This document shows positions 45,226 through 59,083 of a stretch of 64,000 bases of DNA, piece after piece. The notes below the pieces were generated by a model. That model saw only the letters and a program-made list of their open reading frames with translations. It searched no databases and was not told the origin of the DNA. Every line of letters starts with the position of its first letter. Position 1 is the stretch's first letter. The position numbers and the translations under genes are program-made. The stretch is from Glandiceps talaboti (Eukaryota; Hemichordata; Enteropneusta; Spengelidae): NCBI RefSeq assembly GCF_964340395.1, contig NC_135568.1, positions 1,102,501-1,166,500 on the forward strand, in the 5' to 3' direction.

Positions 45226-45300
45226 AAATTGAGGTCACTGTATGGGTCACTAGTTTATACCATGTCATGTGACATGATCTAAGCCAATCACTGAAGGCTT
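45226..45300 (-). repeat. Dispersed repeat, copy 2
   Basis: Inverse-orientation match to 2424-2495 (reverse complement of AAATTGAGGTCACT and TCTAAGCCAATCACTG). Confidence 0.5.
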
Positions 45301-45991
45301 TATGAAAATGATGTAAAATTGATGTTAGTGGTCAGTTTTATGTATTTGACACTTAGACAATTTGAACTTCAGGCACTTTGTATTACCGGTATGTATTTTT
45401 TTAAATTGTAAGATAACTATTTTGTATAAAAAAATAGACACATAAACACACACCAGTACAAAGGTTGTAAGGCCTACCGTAATAAAAATAATTGTATGGT
45501 TCTGATTACGCTCAATATTAGAATAGGTGGAGTAGATAGATTTTTTTATTTTATTTTATAATATTTCTTTTTCATGTGTGAGTGTCTAAGTTCAGGTTTT
45601 CCATTCTTTTCCAAATGGTCTCTGTGTTGTTTATTTCTTCCCGTAAGATGCACAGCCATTATAGATTGAAAGAATAGTTTTACATTGTCTTTATAAGTTG
45701 ATGTCAGTTTCTGAATCCACTATTTCTCGTGAGACTTCACAATTTTTGCAATTTTGTTATTTTTTTCTCGAATACTTTAAAAGAAGTTTAGGGTTGGTAG
45801 TGAAAAAGTAGATAGGGTCGGGTAACCGGAACCAAACACTTATTTTTTTAGGCCTAATATAGCTGTACTTTTATGTAATAATATGTTAACTAGAAAGTCA
45901 GTAAATATCATTTACTAATTCAGAAGTGTACATTGAAAGTCTTTTTTATATTTCTATTGTAATGTCATTAAATGAGAGCACTACTCCTGGG

Positions 45992-45997
45992 AATAAA
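45992..45997 (+). terminator. Candidate poly(A) signal
   Basis: AATAAA followed within 30 bp by T-rich sequence; most distal of several candidates after the ankyrin-Death stop codon. Confidence 0.4.
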
Positions 45998-46198
45998 GAC
46001 ATTTTCATTAAATGTTATTTCTTGAGTGTCATTTCATGATTTGACATCAGGCTAACCTTTAATAATTCTATATTCCCCATCATGACCTGACTAATATATC
46101 CATGTCTTTTTATAATTTGTAATTTATTTGAGTTGGTTCTATATCACTGACAGTGGGGCAGTGGCCCTGGTAAACCTTATGCTTGCACTATGATGCAT

Positions 46199-46199
<1 letters not shown>

Positions 46200-46251
<52 letters not shown>

Positions 46252-46373
46252 TACATACACACACACATACACACACACACATGTACATACATACACACAC
46301 ACATACATACATACATACATACATACATACATACATACATACATACATACATACATACATACATACACAACAC
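46200..46373. repeat. CA / CATA microsatellite
   Basis: CA run followed by a CATA tract at the left edge of the palindromic satellite array. Confidence 0.96.
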
Positions 46374-46383
46374 CTGCACAGGT

Positions 46384-47213
46384 GTTCATATGGGTATTAC
46401 AAGCACTGTAATTGTCTCTTGTGGTTTGCAAGGCTTTCTTTTGTTCAAACATACACCGAATGTTACCGAGAAAACCATGATTTGCTCTTCAGGAATCATC
46501 GGCCTTTGCTTCTTTGTTTGGTGTGTATGTATGGATGTATGGATGTATGTATGTATGTAATAAATGCCGTCCGGGTAAATACACGCTTTTCCCTGATTGG
46601 TCAACTATCAATCGAAATTTAACGCCCACGCCGGAGTATGTATGTATATATGTATGTATGTATGTATGTGTGTATGTATGTATGTATGTATGTATGTATG
46701 TATATGTATGTATGTATGTATGTATGTGTGTATGTATGTATGTATGTATGTATGTATGTATGTATGTATGTATGTATGTATGTATGTATGTATGTACAAA
46801 TGTATGTATGTATGTATGTAGTTTGCGAGGCTTTATATTGTTCAAACGTACGCCGAATGTTACCGAGAAAACCATGATTTGCTCTTCGGGAACCATCAGC
46901 CTTTGCTTTCCGCGGCAACACCAAACAAAGAAGCAAATGCCGACGATTGCCGAAGAGCAAATCACGGTTTTCTCGGTAACTTTCGGCATACGTTTGAACA
47001 ATAGAAAGGCTCGCAAACTTCCAGAGACGATTACAGAGCTTATAAGCCCCCTATGAACACATCGGAACCATACCCGTCACCTCTAGGCTTCTATCTTTAC
47101 TGTGGTGCTAACGGATACCTGTAATTTTCTATTTCATCGCCTCATGAATAAAAAAAATCAGAATGTCTTAAAACTTCTCACGATTAGGCGCTGACCAATG
47201 CATGAGGGCGCCC
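46384..47213. repeat. Degenerate left edge of palindromic satellite array
   Basis: 46384-46530 is a diverged half-palindrome (TTTGCAAGGCTTTC, TGTTACCGAGAAAACC). 46636-46820 is a TATG microsatellite. 46819-47213 is the centre and right arm of a palindrome whose left arm is replaced by the microsatellite. Its central loop is reversed relative to the ten full copies. Confidence 0.85.
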
Positions 47214-47580
47214 AATCACGGCCAACCATACACTCAGATACATTATTCGCCCCCCACCCCATTGTTTATATATCTCTGTGAAGGAATGGGCTTTCATGAT
47301 GCATACTGCTATCTACCTTATATTCATATTTGTATTTTGTTGAATAATTTCCCATCGCAGATATATATTAACCTTAAATTATCAAAAATCAATTCTAAAT
47401 TTTATGTTTCTGTATTAAAAACTTCTAACATCATATTATTGGCCTGGGTCATGGGCACGGGGAAAACGACTTCTTACGTAAGAGGTGAAAAATGCCAGTT
47501 TCTTTGTTTTGCCAATAGCAACAGGTGATACCAGAATCGACCCATCCCGACCCGGTCCGGTCAGTATAGTATGTTGTAAT

Positions 47581-50500
47581 GGGCGCCCTCACGCATTGGT
47601 CAGAGTCTAATCGTGAGAAGTTTTTAAGACATTCTGATTTTTTTTATTCATGAGGCGATGAAATAGAAAATTACGAGTATCCGCTAGCACCACAGTAAAG
47701 GTAGAAGCCTAGAGGTAATGGGTATGGTTTCGATGTGTTCATAGGGGGCTTATAAGCTCTGTAATCGTCTCTGGAAGTTTGCGAGGTTTTCTATTGTTCA
47801 AACGTACGCCGAAGGTTACCGAGAAAACCGTAATTTGCTCTTCGGGAACCATCGGTCTTTGCTTCTTTGTTTGGTGTAGCCGTGGAAAGCAAAGACCGAT
47901 GATTCCCGAAGAGCAAATCACGGTTTTCTCGGTAACTTTCGGCATACGTTTGAACAATAGAAAGCCTCGCAAACTTCCAGAGACGATTACAGAGCTTATA
48001 AGCCCCCTATGAACACATCGGAACCATACCCTTTACCTCTAGGCTCCTGTCTTGCCTGTGGTGCTAACGGATACCTGTAATTTTCTATTTCACCGCCTCA
48101 TGAATAAAAAAAATCAGAATGTCTTAAAACTTCTCACGATTAGGAGCTGACCAATGCATGAGGGCGCCCAATCACGGCCAACCATACACTAAGATACATT
48201 ATTCGCCCCCCCCCCCCATTGTTTATATATCTCTGTGAAGGAATGGGCTTTCACGATGTATACTGCTATCTACCTTATATTCATATTTGTATTTTGTTGA
48301 ATAATTTCCCATCGCAGATATATATTATCCTTAACTTATCAAAAATAACATCATATTATTGGCCTGGGTCATGGGCACAGTGAAAACGACTTATTACGTA
48401 AGAGGTGAAAAATGTCAGTTTCTTTGTTTTGCCAATAGCAACAGGTGATACCAGAATCAACCCATCCCGGCCCGGTCCGGTCAGTATAGTATGTTGTAAT
48501 GGGCGCCCTCACGCATTGGTCAGAGTCTAATCGTGAGAAGTTTTTAAGAAATTCTGATTTTTTTTATTCATGAGGCGATGAAATAGAAAATTACGAGTAT
48601 CCGTTAGCACCACAGTAAAGGTAGAAGCCTAGAGGTAATGGGTATGGTTTCGATGTGTTCATAGGGGGCTTATAAGCTCTGTAATCGTCTCTGGAAGTTT
48701 GCGAGGTTTTCTATTGTTCAAACGTACGCCGAAGGTTACCGAGAAAACCGTGATTTGCTCTTCGGGAACCATCGGTCTTTGCTTCTTTGTTTGGTGTAGC
48801 TGTGGAAAGCAAAGACCGATGATTCCCGAAGAGCAAATCACAGTTTTCTCGGTAACTTTCGGCATACGTTTGAACAATAGAAAGCCTCGCAAACTTCCAG
48901 AGACGATTACAGAGTTTATAAGCCCCCTATGAACACATCGGAACCATACCCGTTACCTCTAGGCTTCTATCTTTACTGTGGTGCTAACGGATACCTGTAA
49001 TTTTCTATTTCATCGCCTCATGAATAAAAAAAATCAGAATGTCTTAAAACTTCTCACGATTAGGCGCTGACCAATGCATGAGGGCGCCCAATCACGGCCA
49101 ACCATACACTCAGATACATTATTCGCCCCCCACCCCATTGTTTATATATCTCTGTGAAGGAATGGGCTTTCATGATGCATACTGCTATCTACCTTATATT
49201 CATATTTGTATTTTGTTGAATAATTTCCCATCGCAGATATATATTATCCTTAACTTATCAAAAATAACATCATATTATTGGCCTGGGTCATGGGCACAGT
49301 GAAAACGACTTATTACGTAAGAGGTGAAAAATGTCAGTTTCTTTGTTTTGCCAATAGCAACAGGTGATACCAGAATCAACCCATCCCGGCCCGGTCCGGT
49401 CAGTATAGTATGTTGTAATGAGCGCCCTCACGCATTGGTCAGAGTCTAATCGTGAGAAGTTTTTAAGAAATTCTGATTTTTTTTATTCATGAGGCGATGA
49501 AATAGAAAATTACGAGTATCCGCTAGCACCACAGTAAAGGTAGAAGCCTAGAGGTAATGGGTATGGTTTCAATGTGTTCATAGGGGGCTTATAAGCTCTG
49601 TAATCGTCTCTGGAAGTTTGCGAGGTTTTCTATTGTTCAAACGTACGCCGAAGGTTACCGAGAAAACCGTGATTTGCTCTTCGGGAACCATCGGTCTTTG
49701 CTTCTTTGTTTGGTGTAGCTGTGGAAAGCAAAGACCGATGATTCCCGAAGAGCAAATCACGGTTTTCTCGGTAACTTTCGGCATACGTTTGAACAATAGA
49801 AAGCCTCGCAAACTTCCAGAGACGATTACAGAGCTTATAAGCCCCCTATTAACACATCGGAACCATACCCATTACCTCTAGGCTTCTACCTTTACTGTGG
49901 TGCTAACGGATACCTGTAATTTTCTATTTCATCGCCTCATGAATAAAAAAAATCAGAATGTCTTAAAACTTCTCACGTTTAGGCGCTGACCAATGCATGA
50001 GGGCGCCCAATCACGGCCAAAAATACACTCAGATACATTATTCGCCCCCCCCCCCCATTTTATATATCTCTCTGTGAAGGAATGGGCTTTCATGATGTAT
50101 ACTGCTATCTACCTTATATTCATATTTGTATTTTGTTGAATAATTTCCCATCGCAGATATATATTAACCTTAAATTATCAAAAATCAATTCTAAATTTAT
50201 TAAAAACTTCTAACATATTATTGGCCTGGGGCATGGGCACGGGGAAAACGACTTATTACGTAAGAGGTGAAAAATGTCAGTTTCTTTTTTTTGCCAATAG
50301 CAACAGGTGATACCAGAATCAACCCATCCCGGCCCGGTCCGGTCAGTATAGTATGTTGTAATGGGCGCCCTCACGCATTGGTCAGAGTCTAATCGTGAGA
50401 AGTTTTTAAGAAATTCTGATTTTTTTTATTCATGAGGCGATGAAATAGAAAATTACGAGTATCCGCTAGCACCACAGTAAAGGTAGAAGCCTAGAGGTAA

Positions 50501-53500
50501 TGGGTATGGTTTCGATGTGTTCATAGGGGGCTTATAAGCTCTGTAATCGTCTCTGGAAGTTTGCGAGGTTTTCTATTGTTCAAACGTACGCCGAAGGTTA
50601 CCGAGAAAACCGTGATTTGCTCTTCGGGAACCATCGGTCTTTGCTTCTTTGTTTGGTGTAGCTGTGGAAAGCAAAGACCGATGATTCCCGAAGAGCAAAT
50701 CACAGTTTTCTCGGTAACTTTCGGCATACGTTTGAACAATAGAAAGCCTCGCAAACTTCCAGAGACGATTACAGAGTTTATAAGCCCCCTATGAACACAT
50801 CGGAACCATACCCGTTACCTCTAGGCTTCTATCTTTACTGTGGTGCTAACGGATACCTGTAATTTTCTATTTCATCGCCTCATGAATAAAAAAAATCAGA
50901 ATGTCTTAAAACTTCTCACGATTAGGCGCTGACCAATGCATGAGGGCGCCCAATCACGGCCAACCATACACTCAGATACATTATTCGCCCCCCACCCCAT
51001 TGTTTATATATCTCTGTGAAGGAATGGGCTTTCATGATGCATACTGCTATCTACCTTATATTCATATTTGTATTTTGTTGAATAATTTCCCATCGCAGAT
51101 ATATATTATCCTTAACTTATCAAAAATAACATCATATTATTGGCCTGGGTCATGGGCACAGTGAAAACGACTTATTACGTAAGAGGTGAAAAATGTCAGT
51201 TTCTTTGTTTTGCCAATAGCAACAGGTGATACCAGAATCAACCCATCCCGGCCCGGTCCGGTCAGTATAGTATGTTGTAATGAGCGCCCTCACGCATTGG
51301 TCAGAGTCTAATCGTGAGAAGTTTTTAAGAAATTCTGATTTTTTTTATTCATGAGGCGATGAAATAGAAAATTACGAGTATCCGCTAGCACCACAGTAAA
51401 GGTAGAAGCCTAGAGGTAATGGGTATGGTTTCAATGTGTTCATAGGGGGCTTATAAGCTCTGTAATCGTCTCTGGAAGTTTGCGAGGTTTTCTATTGTTC
51501 AAACGTACGCCGAAGGTTACCGAGAAAACCGTGATTTGCTCTTCGGGAACCATCGGTCTTTGCTTCTTTGTTTGGTGTAGCTGTGGAAAGCAAAGACCGA
51601 TGATTCCCGAAGAGCAAATCACGGTTTTCTCGGTAACTTTCGGCATACGTTTGAACAATAGAAAGCCTCGCAAACTTCCAGAGACGATTACAGAGCTTAT
51701 AAGCCCCCTATTAACACATCGGAACCATACCCATTACCTCTAGGCTTCTACCTTTACTGTGGTGCTAACGGATACCTGTAATTTTCTATTTCATCGCCTC
51801 ATGAATAAAAAAAATCAGAATGTCTTAAAACTTCTCACGTTTAGGCGCTGACCAATGCATGAGGGCGCCCAATCACGGCCAAAAATACACTCAGATACAT
51901 TATTCGCCCCCCCCCCCCATTTTATATATCTCTCTGTGAAGGAATGGGCTTTCATGATGTATACTGCTATCTACCTTATATTCATATTTGTATTTTGTTG
52001 AATAATTTCCCATCGCAGATATATATTAACCTTAAATTATCAAAAATCAATTCTAAATTTATTAAAAACTTCTAACATATTATTGGCCTGGGGCATGGGC
52101 ACGGGGAAAACGACTTATTACGTAAGAGGTGAAAAATGTCAGTTTCTTTTTTTTGCCAATAGCAACAGGTGATACCAGAATCAACCCATCCCGGCCCGGT
52201 CCGGTCAGTATAGTATGTTGTAATGGGCGCCCTCACGCATTGGTCAGAGTCTAATCGTGAGAAGTTTTTAAGAAATTCTGATTTTTTTTATTCATGAGGC
52301 GATGAAATAGAAAATTACGAGTATCCGCTAGCACCACAGTAAAGGTAGAAGCCTAGAGGTAATGGGTATGGTTTCGATGTGTTCATAGGGGGCTTATAAG
52401 CTCTGTAATCGTCTCTGGAAGTTTGCGAGGTTTTCTATTGTTCAAACGTACGCCGAAGGTTACCGAGAAAACCGTGATTTGCTCTTCGGGAACCATCGGT
52501 CTTTGCTTCTTTGTTTGGTGTAGCTGTGGAAAGCAAAGACCGATGATTCCCGAAGAGCAAATCACAGTTTTCTCGGTAACTTTCGGCATACGTTTGAACA
52601 ATAGAAAGCCTCGCAAACTTCCAGAGACGATTACAGAGTTTATAAGCCCCCTATGAACACATCGGAACCATACCCGTTACCTCTAGGCTTCTATCTTTAC
52701 TGTGGTGCTAGCGGATACCTGTAATTTTCTATTTCATCGCCTCATGAATTAAAAAAATCAGAATGTCTTAAAACTTCTCACGATTAGCCGCTGACCAATG
52801 CATGAGGGCGCCCAATCACGGCCAACCATACACTCAGATACATTATTCGCCTCCCCCCCATTTTATATATCTCTCTGTGAAGGAATGGGCTTTCATGATG
52901 TATACTGCTATCTACCTTATATTCATATTTGTATTTTGTTGAATAATTTCCCATCGCAGATATATATTAACCTTAAATTATCAAAAATCAATTCTAAATT
53001 TATTAAAAACTTCTAACATATTATTGGCCTGGGTCATGGGGACAGTGAAAACGACTTATTACGTAAGAGGTGAAAAATGCCAGTTTCTTTGTTTTGGCAA
53101 TAGCAACAGGTGATACCAGAATCAACCCATCCCGGCCCGGTCCGGTCAGTATAGTATGTTGTAATGGGCGCCCTCACGCATTGGTCAGAGTCTAATCGTG
53201 AGAAGTTTTTAAGAAATTCTGATTTTTTTTATTCATGAGGCGATGAAATAGAAAATTACGAGTATCCGCTAGCACCACAGTAAAGGTAGAAGCCTAGAGG
53301 TAATGGGTATGGTTTCGATGTGTTCATAGGGGGCTTATAAGCTCTGTAATCGTCTCTGGAAGTTTGCGAGGTTTTCTATTGTTCAAACGTACGCCGAAGG
53401 TTACCGAGAAAACCGTGATTTGCTCTTCGGGAACCATCGGTCTTTGCTTCTTTGTTTGGTGTAGCTGTGGAAAGCAAAGACCGATGATTCCCGAAGAGCA

Positions 53501-56500
53501 AATCACGGTTTTCTCGGTAACTTTCGGCATACGTTTGAACAATAGAAAGCCTCGCAAACTTCCAGAGACGATTACAGAGTTTATAAGCCCCCTATGAACA
53601 CATCGGAACCATACCCGTTACCTCTAGGCTTCTATCTTTACTGTGGTGCTAACGGATACCTGTAATTTTCTATTTCATCGCCTCATGAATAAAAAAAATC
53701 AGAATGTCTTAAAACTTCTCACGTTTAGGCGCTGACCAATGCATGAGGGCGCCCAATCACGGCCAAAAATACACTCAGATACATTATTCGCCCCCCCCCC
53801 CCATTTTATATATCTCTCTGTGAAGGAATGGGCTTTCATGATGCATACTGCTATCTACCTTATATTCATATTTGTATTTTGTTGAATAATTTCCCATCGC
53901 AGATATATATTAACCTTAAATTATCAAAAATCAATTCTAAATTTATTAAAAACTTCTAACATATTATTGGCCTGGGGCATGGGCACGGGGAAAACGACTT
54001 ATTACGTAAGAGGTGAAAAATGTCAGTTTCTTTGTTTTGCCAATAGCAACAGGTGATACCAGAATCAACCCATCCCGGCCCGGTCCGGTCAGTATAGTAT
54101 GTTGTAATGGGCGCCCTCACGCATTGGTCAGAGTCTAATCGTGAGAAGTTTTTAAGAAATTCTGATTTTTTTTATTCATGAGGCGATGAAATAGAAAATT
54201 ACGAGTATCCGCTAGCACCACAGTAAAGGTAGAAGCCTAGAGGTAATGGGTATGGTTTCAATGTGTTCATAGGGGGCTTATAAGCTCTGTAATCGTCTCT
54301 GGAAGTTTGCGAGGTTTTCTATTGTTCAAACGTACGCCGAAGGTTACCGAGAAAACCGTGATTTGCTCTTCGGGAACCATCGGTCTTTGCTTCTTTGTTT
54401 GGTGTAGCTGTGGAAAGCAAAGACCGATGATTCCCGAAGAGCAAATCACAGTTTTCTCGGTAACTTTCGGCATACGTTTGAACAATAGAAAGCCTCGCAA
54501 ACTTCCAGAGACGATTACAGAGTTAATAAGCCCCCTATGAACACATTGGAACCATACCCGTTACCTCTAGGCTTCTACCTTTACTGTGGTGCTAACGGAT
54601 ACCTGTAATTTTCTATTTCATCGCCTCATGAATAAAAAAAATCAGAATGTCTTAAAACTTCTCACGATTAGGAGCTGACCAATGCATGAGGGCGCCCAAT
54701 CACGGCCAACCATACACTAAGATACATTATTCGGCCCCCCCCCCCATTGTTTATATATCTCTGTGAAGGAATGGGCTTTCATGATGTATACTGCTATCTA
54801 CCTTATATTCATATTTGTATTTTGTTGAATAATTTCCCATCGCAGATATATATTAACCTTAAATTATCAAAAATCAATTCTAAATTTATTAAAAACTTCT
54901 AACATATTATTGGCCTGGGTCATGGCACGGGGAAAACGACTTATCACGTAAGAGGTGAAAAATGTCAGTTTCTTTGTTTTGCCAATAGCAACAGGTGATA
55001 CCAGAATCAACCCATCCCGGCCCGGTCCGGTCAGTATAGTATGTTGTAATGGGCGCCCTCACGCATTGGTCAGAGTCTAATCGTGAGAAGTTTTTAAGAA
55101 ATTCTGATTTTTTTTATTCATGAGGCGATGAAATAGAAAATTACGAGTATCCGCTAGCACCACAGTAAAGGTAGAAGCCTAGAGGTAATGGGTATGGTTT
55201 CAATGTGTTCATAGGGGGCTTATAAGCTCTGTAATCGTCTCTGGAAGTTTGCGAGCTTTTCTATTGTTCAAACGTACGCCGAAGGTTACCGAGAAAACCG
55301 TGATTTGCTTTTCGGGAACCATCGGTCTTTGCTTCTTTGTTTGGTGTAGCTGTGGAAAGCAAAGACCGATGATTCCCGAAGAGCAAATCACGGTTTTCTC
55401 GGTAACTTTCGGCATACGTTTGAACAATAGAAAGCCTCGCAAACTTCCAGAGACGATTACAGAGTTAATGAGCCCCCTATGAACACATCGGAACCATACC
55501 CGTTACCTCTAGGCTTCTATCTTTACTGTGGTGCTAACGGATACCTGTAATTTTTTATTTCACCGCCTCATGAATAAAAAAAATCAGAATGTCTTAAAAC
55601 TTCTCACGATTAGGCGCTGACCAATGCATGAGGGCGCCCAATCACGGCCAACCATACACTCAGATACATTATTCGCCCCCCCCCCATTTTTTATATATCT
55701 CTGTGAAGGAATGGGCTTTCATGATGTATACTGCTATCTACCTTATATTCATATTTGTATTTTGTTGAATAATTTCCCATCGCAGATATATATTAACCTT
55801 AAATTATCAAAAATCAATTCTAAATTTTATGTTTCTGTATTAAAACTTCTAACATATTATTGGCCTGGGTCATGGGCACGGGGAAAACGACTTATTACGT
55901 AAGAGGTGAAAAATGCCAGTTTCTTTGTTTTGCCAATAGCAACAGGTGATACCAGAATCAACCCATCCCGGCCCGGCCCGGTCAGTATAGTATGTTGTAA
56001 TGGGCGCCCTCACGCATTGGTCAGAGTCTAATCGTGAGAAGTTTTTAAGAAATTCTGATTTTTTTTATTCATGAGGCGATGAAATAGAAAATTACAGGTA
56101 TCCGTTAGCACCACAGTAAAGGTAGAAGCCTAGAGGTAATGGGTATGGTTTCGATGTGTTCATAGGGGGCTTATAAGCTCTGTAATCGTCTCTGGAAGTT
56201 TGCGAGGTTTTCTATTGTTCAAACGTACGCCGAAGGTTACCGAGAAAACCGTGATTTGCTCTTCGGGAACCATCGGTCTTTGCTTCTTTGTTTGGTGTAG
56301 CTGTGGAAAGCAAAGACCGATGATTCCCGAAGAGCAAATCACGGTTTTCTCGGTAACTTTCGGCATACGTTTGAACAATAGAAAGCCTCGCAAACTTCCA
56401 GAGACGATTACAGAGTTAATAAGCCCCCTATGAACACATCGGAACCATACCCGTTACCTCTAGGCTTCTATCTTTACTGTGGTGCTAACGGATACCTGTA

Positions 56501-56590
56501 ATTTTCTATTTCATCGCCTCATGAATAAAAAAAATCAGAATGTCTTAAAACTTCTCACGATTAGGCGCTGACCAATGCATGAGGGCGCCC
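47581..56590. repeat. Tandem array of ten 589-bp palindromes (period about 920-951 bp)
   Basis: Ten full palindromes: 47581-48169, 48501-49089, 49420-50008, 50363-50951, 51282-51870, 52225-52813, 53166-53754, 54109-54697, 55051-55639 and 56002-56590. Each begins GGGCGCCCTCACGCATTGG (GAGCGCC in the third and fifth), folds on a loop of about 25 bp (TCTTTGTTTGGTGTAGC) and ends CAATGCATGAGGGCGCCC. Spacers of about 330-360 bp carry a variable poly-C run and ACCCATCCCGGCCCGGTCC. AAT flanks both ends of each palindrome. Palindromy produces mirror-image 77-codon frames on both strands; these are artefacts. Confidence 0.95.
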
Positions 56591-56956
56591 AATCACGGCC
56601 AAAAATACACTCAGATACATTATTCGCCTCCCCCCCCCCATTTTATATATCTCTCTGTGAAGGAATGGGCTTTCATGATGCATACTGCTATCTACCTTAT
56701 ATTCATATTTGTATTTTGTTGAATAATTTCCCATCGCAGATATATATTAACCTTAAATTATCAAAAATTAATTCTAAATTTTTTGTTTCTGTACTAAAAA
56801 CTTCTAACATATTATTGGCCTGGGTCATGGGCACGGGGAAAACGAATTATTACGTAAGAGGTGAAAAATGTCAGTTTCTTTGTTTTGCCAATAGCAACAG
56901 GTGATACCAGAATCAACCCATCCCGGCCCGGTCCGGTCAGTATAGTATGTTGTAAT

Positions 56957-57243
56957 GGGCGCCCTCACGCATTGGTCAGAGTCTAATCGTGAGAAGTTTT
57001 TAAGAAATTCTGATTTTTTTTATTCATGAGGCGATGAAATAGAAAATTACGAGTATCCGCTAGCACCACAGTAAAGGTAGAAGCCTAGAGGTAATGGGTA
57101 TGGTTGCGATGTGTTCATAGGGGGCTTATAAACTCTGTAATCGTCTCTGGAAGTTTGCGAGACTTTCTTTTGTTCAAACGTACGCCAAATGTTACCGAGA
57201 AAACCGTGATTTGCTCTTCGGGAACCATCGGTCTTTGCTTTCC
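56957..57243. repeat. Truncated right edge of palindromic array
   Basis: Left arm of an eleventh palindrome running to the central loop, where the sequence reads TTTGCTTTCCACA (reversed loop) and then becomes unrelated. Confidence 0.85.
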
Positions 57244-58007
57244 ACACTAAACACAAAATCACGGAAGACAATCAGTTTATAGCATCGGATGTTTTATTAT
57301 TAATTCATGCAAGAAAAGTGCCAGAGTGTAGAAGGATATTCTCGATATACACAATACAAATGTAAAATGTACCCATGCATTGAAATTTATCTTTAAAAAA
57401 GGTACATGAATGGCAAGAATGCTTATGACTTGATATATCAAACACAGCAGTTGTTTGATTCACACATGTTTGCCTCAGGGTCAGTCACACTTTGAAAACA
57501 TAGTAAATCTTAACACTCCCACAAACTTTGTTTCTGTGCACAAATGTACATAATCATGAAACACTGTTTCCCCTAGTGAACTTTACCATAAACTCTGACA
57601 GCATGCAAGTATTAGCCAAATTGAATAAGGTTGTTGGAACTTAGGATAGGTAAGCTTCTAAGATGACAAAATATGTTGGTCAACAAAGGAATAAACAAAC
57701 ACTTTTATAACAGAAAATGTGAATCAAAAGATTACTTGATAGGAGAGTGAAACATAACTTTCATACATTGAAGACCTTGTATAAATACTCTCAAAATACT
57801 TTGAGATGGTTTCAGACAATACAGTCTAGATACTATGCATGCCTTCAAATCTCAAGATTCCCCCCCCCCCCTCCTCCATCAAGCTCAATGAGACATCATG
57901 AACCAAAAGTTGTTCATGCAAATGAGTAAACTCCCAACTGTTAGAATGATGTAAACAATATATAAGTAGCATCCTGGGCTGACAAATATACCATTTTTGG
58001 TCATCAC

Positions 58008-58190
58008 TGTACCATATTTGGACAGTACTGTGCCATATTTGGACATCACTGGACAGTACTGTGCCATATTTGGACAGTACTGTGCCATATTTGGACATCA
58101 CTGTACCATATTTGGACAGTACTGTGCCATATTTGGACATCCCTGTACCATATTTGGACATTACTGTACCATATTTGGACATCACTGTAA
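58008..58190. repeat. 21-bp minisatellite
   Basis: About nine units of TGTACCATATTTGGACAGT-type sequence with CATCAC/CAGTAC alternation. Confidence 0.92.
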
Positions 58191-58369
58191 CTGCTCCCCA
58201 GTAAACACTCACTTATCATTTGGCAGCATTATGTGATTAATTAACATATGGCATGATGGCTTTGTTTGAAATAGAGATTTTATCTAGGTGTCTCAATGAA
58301 CTTGATGTGAGAAGAGATCTGAAGCTATCTAGCCTCTAGACTACAAAATACATTTTCACTCTAAATGGG

Positions 58370-58462
58370 TTGATTTTTCAAGTAGTAAGCCATAATAAAA
58401 TTGTTTCATAAATTAAATATCCAAAATATATACCAAATCCTCAGCTATATGGCCATTTTAAA
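58370..58462. mobile_element. MITE family A, partial copy
   Basis: ATATCCAAAATATATACC and TATATGGCCATTTT correspond in inverse orientation to the ends of the element at 10834-11133. Confidence 0.4.
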
Positions 58463-58901
58463 AAACAGAATACTTTTACCCTATTGATTTGATATGAATC
58501 ACTGATGTAAGAACCGTGGTGTGTATGGTCAAACTTTCAGAGGCTGTGTGTTTACTGAAACTTCTTTGAAAACAACCAAAAATACAACAACTGATATAGT
58601 TGAAAGACATGCAGTAAGTTTACAAAGCAATAACAACCTTTTACAATTTTGTTCAACAATGGAATACCTTATTATTTCTGAATACATGCAAGATCAAGTC
58701 AAAACATAATGAAATGAAATTTGCTATAATATCAAAACCGAGTAATGATGAGTTTTTACATCTCATACATTATTTTTTGTTACAAATTACATAAAACTAA
58801 ATACAGACACTGATAGCACACATTAGCTTATAAAATATTACATTTTATGTCCCTATCAACACAAATAAAGTTTTGTGGTTGAATCTTCCTTGTCTCATTC
58901 T

Positions 58902-58996
58902 ATGTGTGTGTGTGTGTGTGCGTGTGTGTCTGTGTGTGTGTGTCTGTGTGTGTGTGTGCGTGTGTGTGTGTGTGTCTGTGTTTGTGTGTGTGTGTT

Positions 58997-59081
<85 letters not shown>
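58902..59081. repeat. TG microsatellite
   Basis: TG tract with TC, CG and TA interruptions. Confidence 0.96.

Positions 59082-59083
<2 letters not shown>

Larger units (their letters stand above)
43921..46016 (+). other. Probable 3' UTR of ankyrin-Death gene
   Basis: No coding sequence recognised. AATAAA at about 44190, 44440 and 45992-45997; the last (GGGAATAAAGACATTTTCATT) has the best context. Contains diverged tandem pairs at 44630-44755 and 44880-45030 and the dispersed repeat at 45226-45300. Confidence 0.45.

Noticed and set aside
47739-56433. Repeated 77-codon frames on both strands (MRGFLLFKR type)
   Set aside because: Mirror images created by the palindrome; they appear on both strands of every copy, cross the loop and match no family I recognise.
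47202-56904. Spacer open frames (CEGMGFHDAYCYLPYIH type) in the palindrome array
   Set aside because: Lengths vary from copy to copy because of poly-C and deletion differences; no start context or splice logic.
57826-58236. Frames with MSKYGTV / IFGHHCT repeats
   Set aside because: Artefacts of the 21-bp minisatellite, open on both strands.
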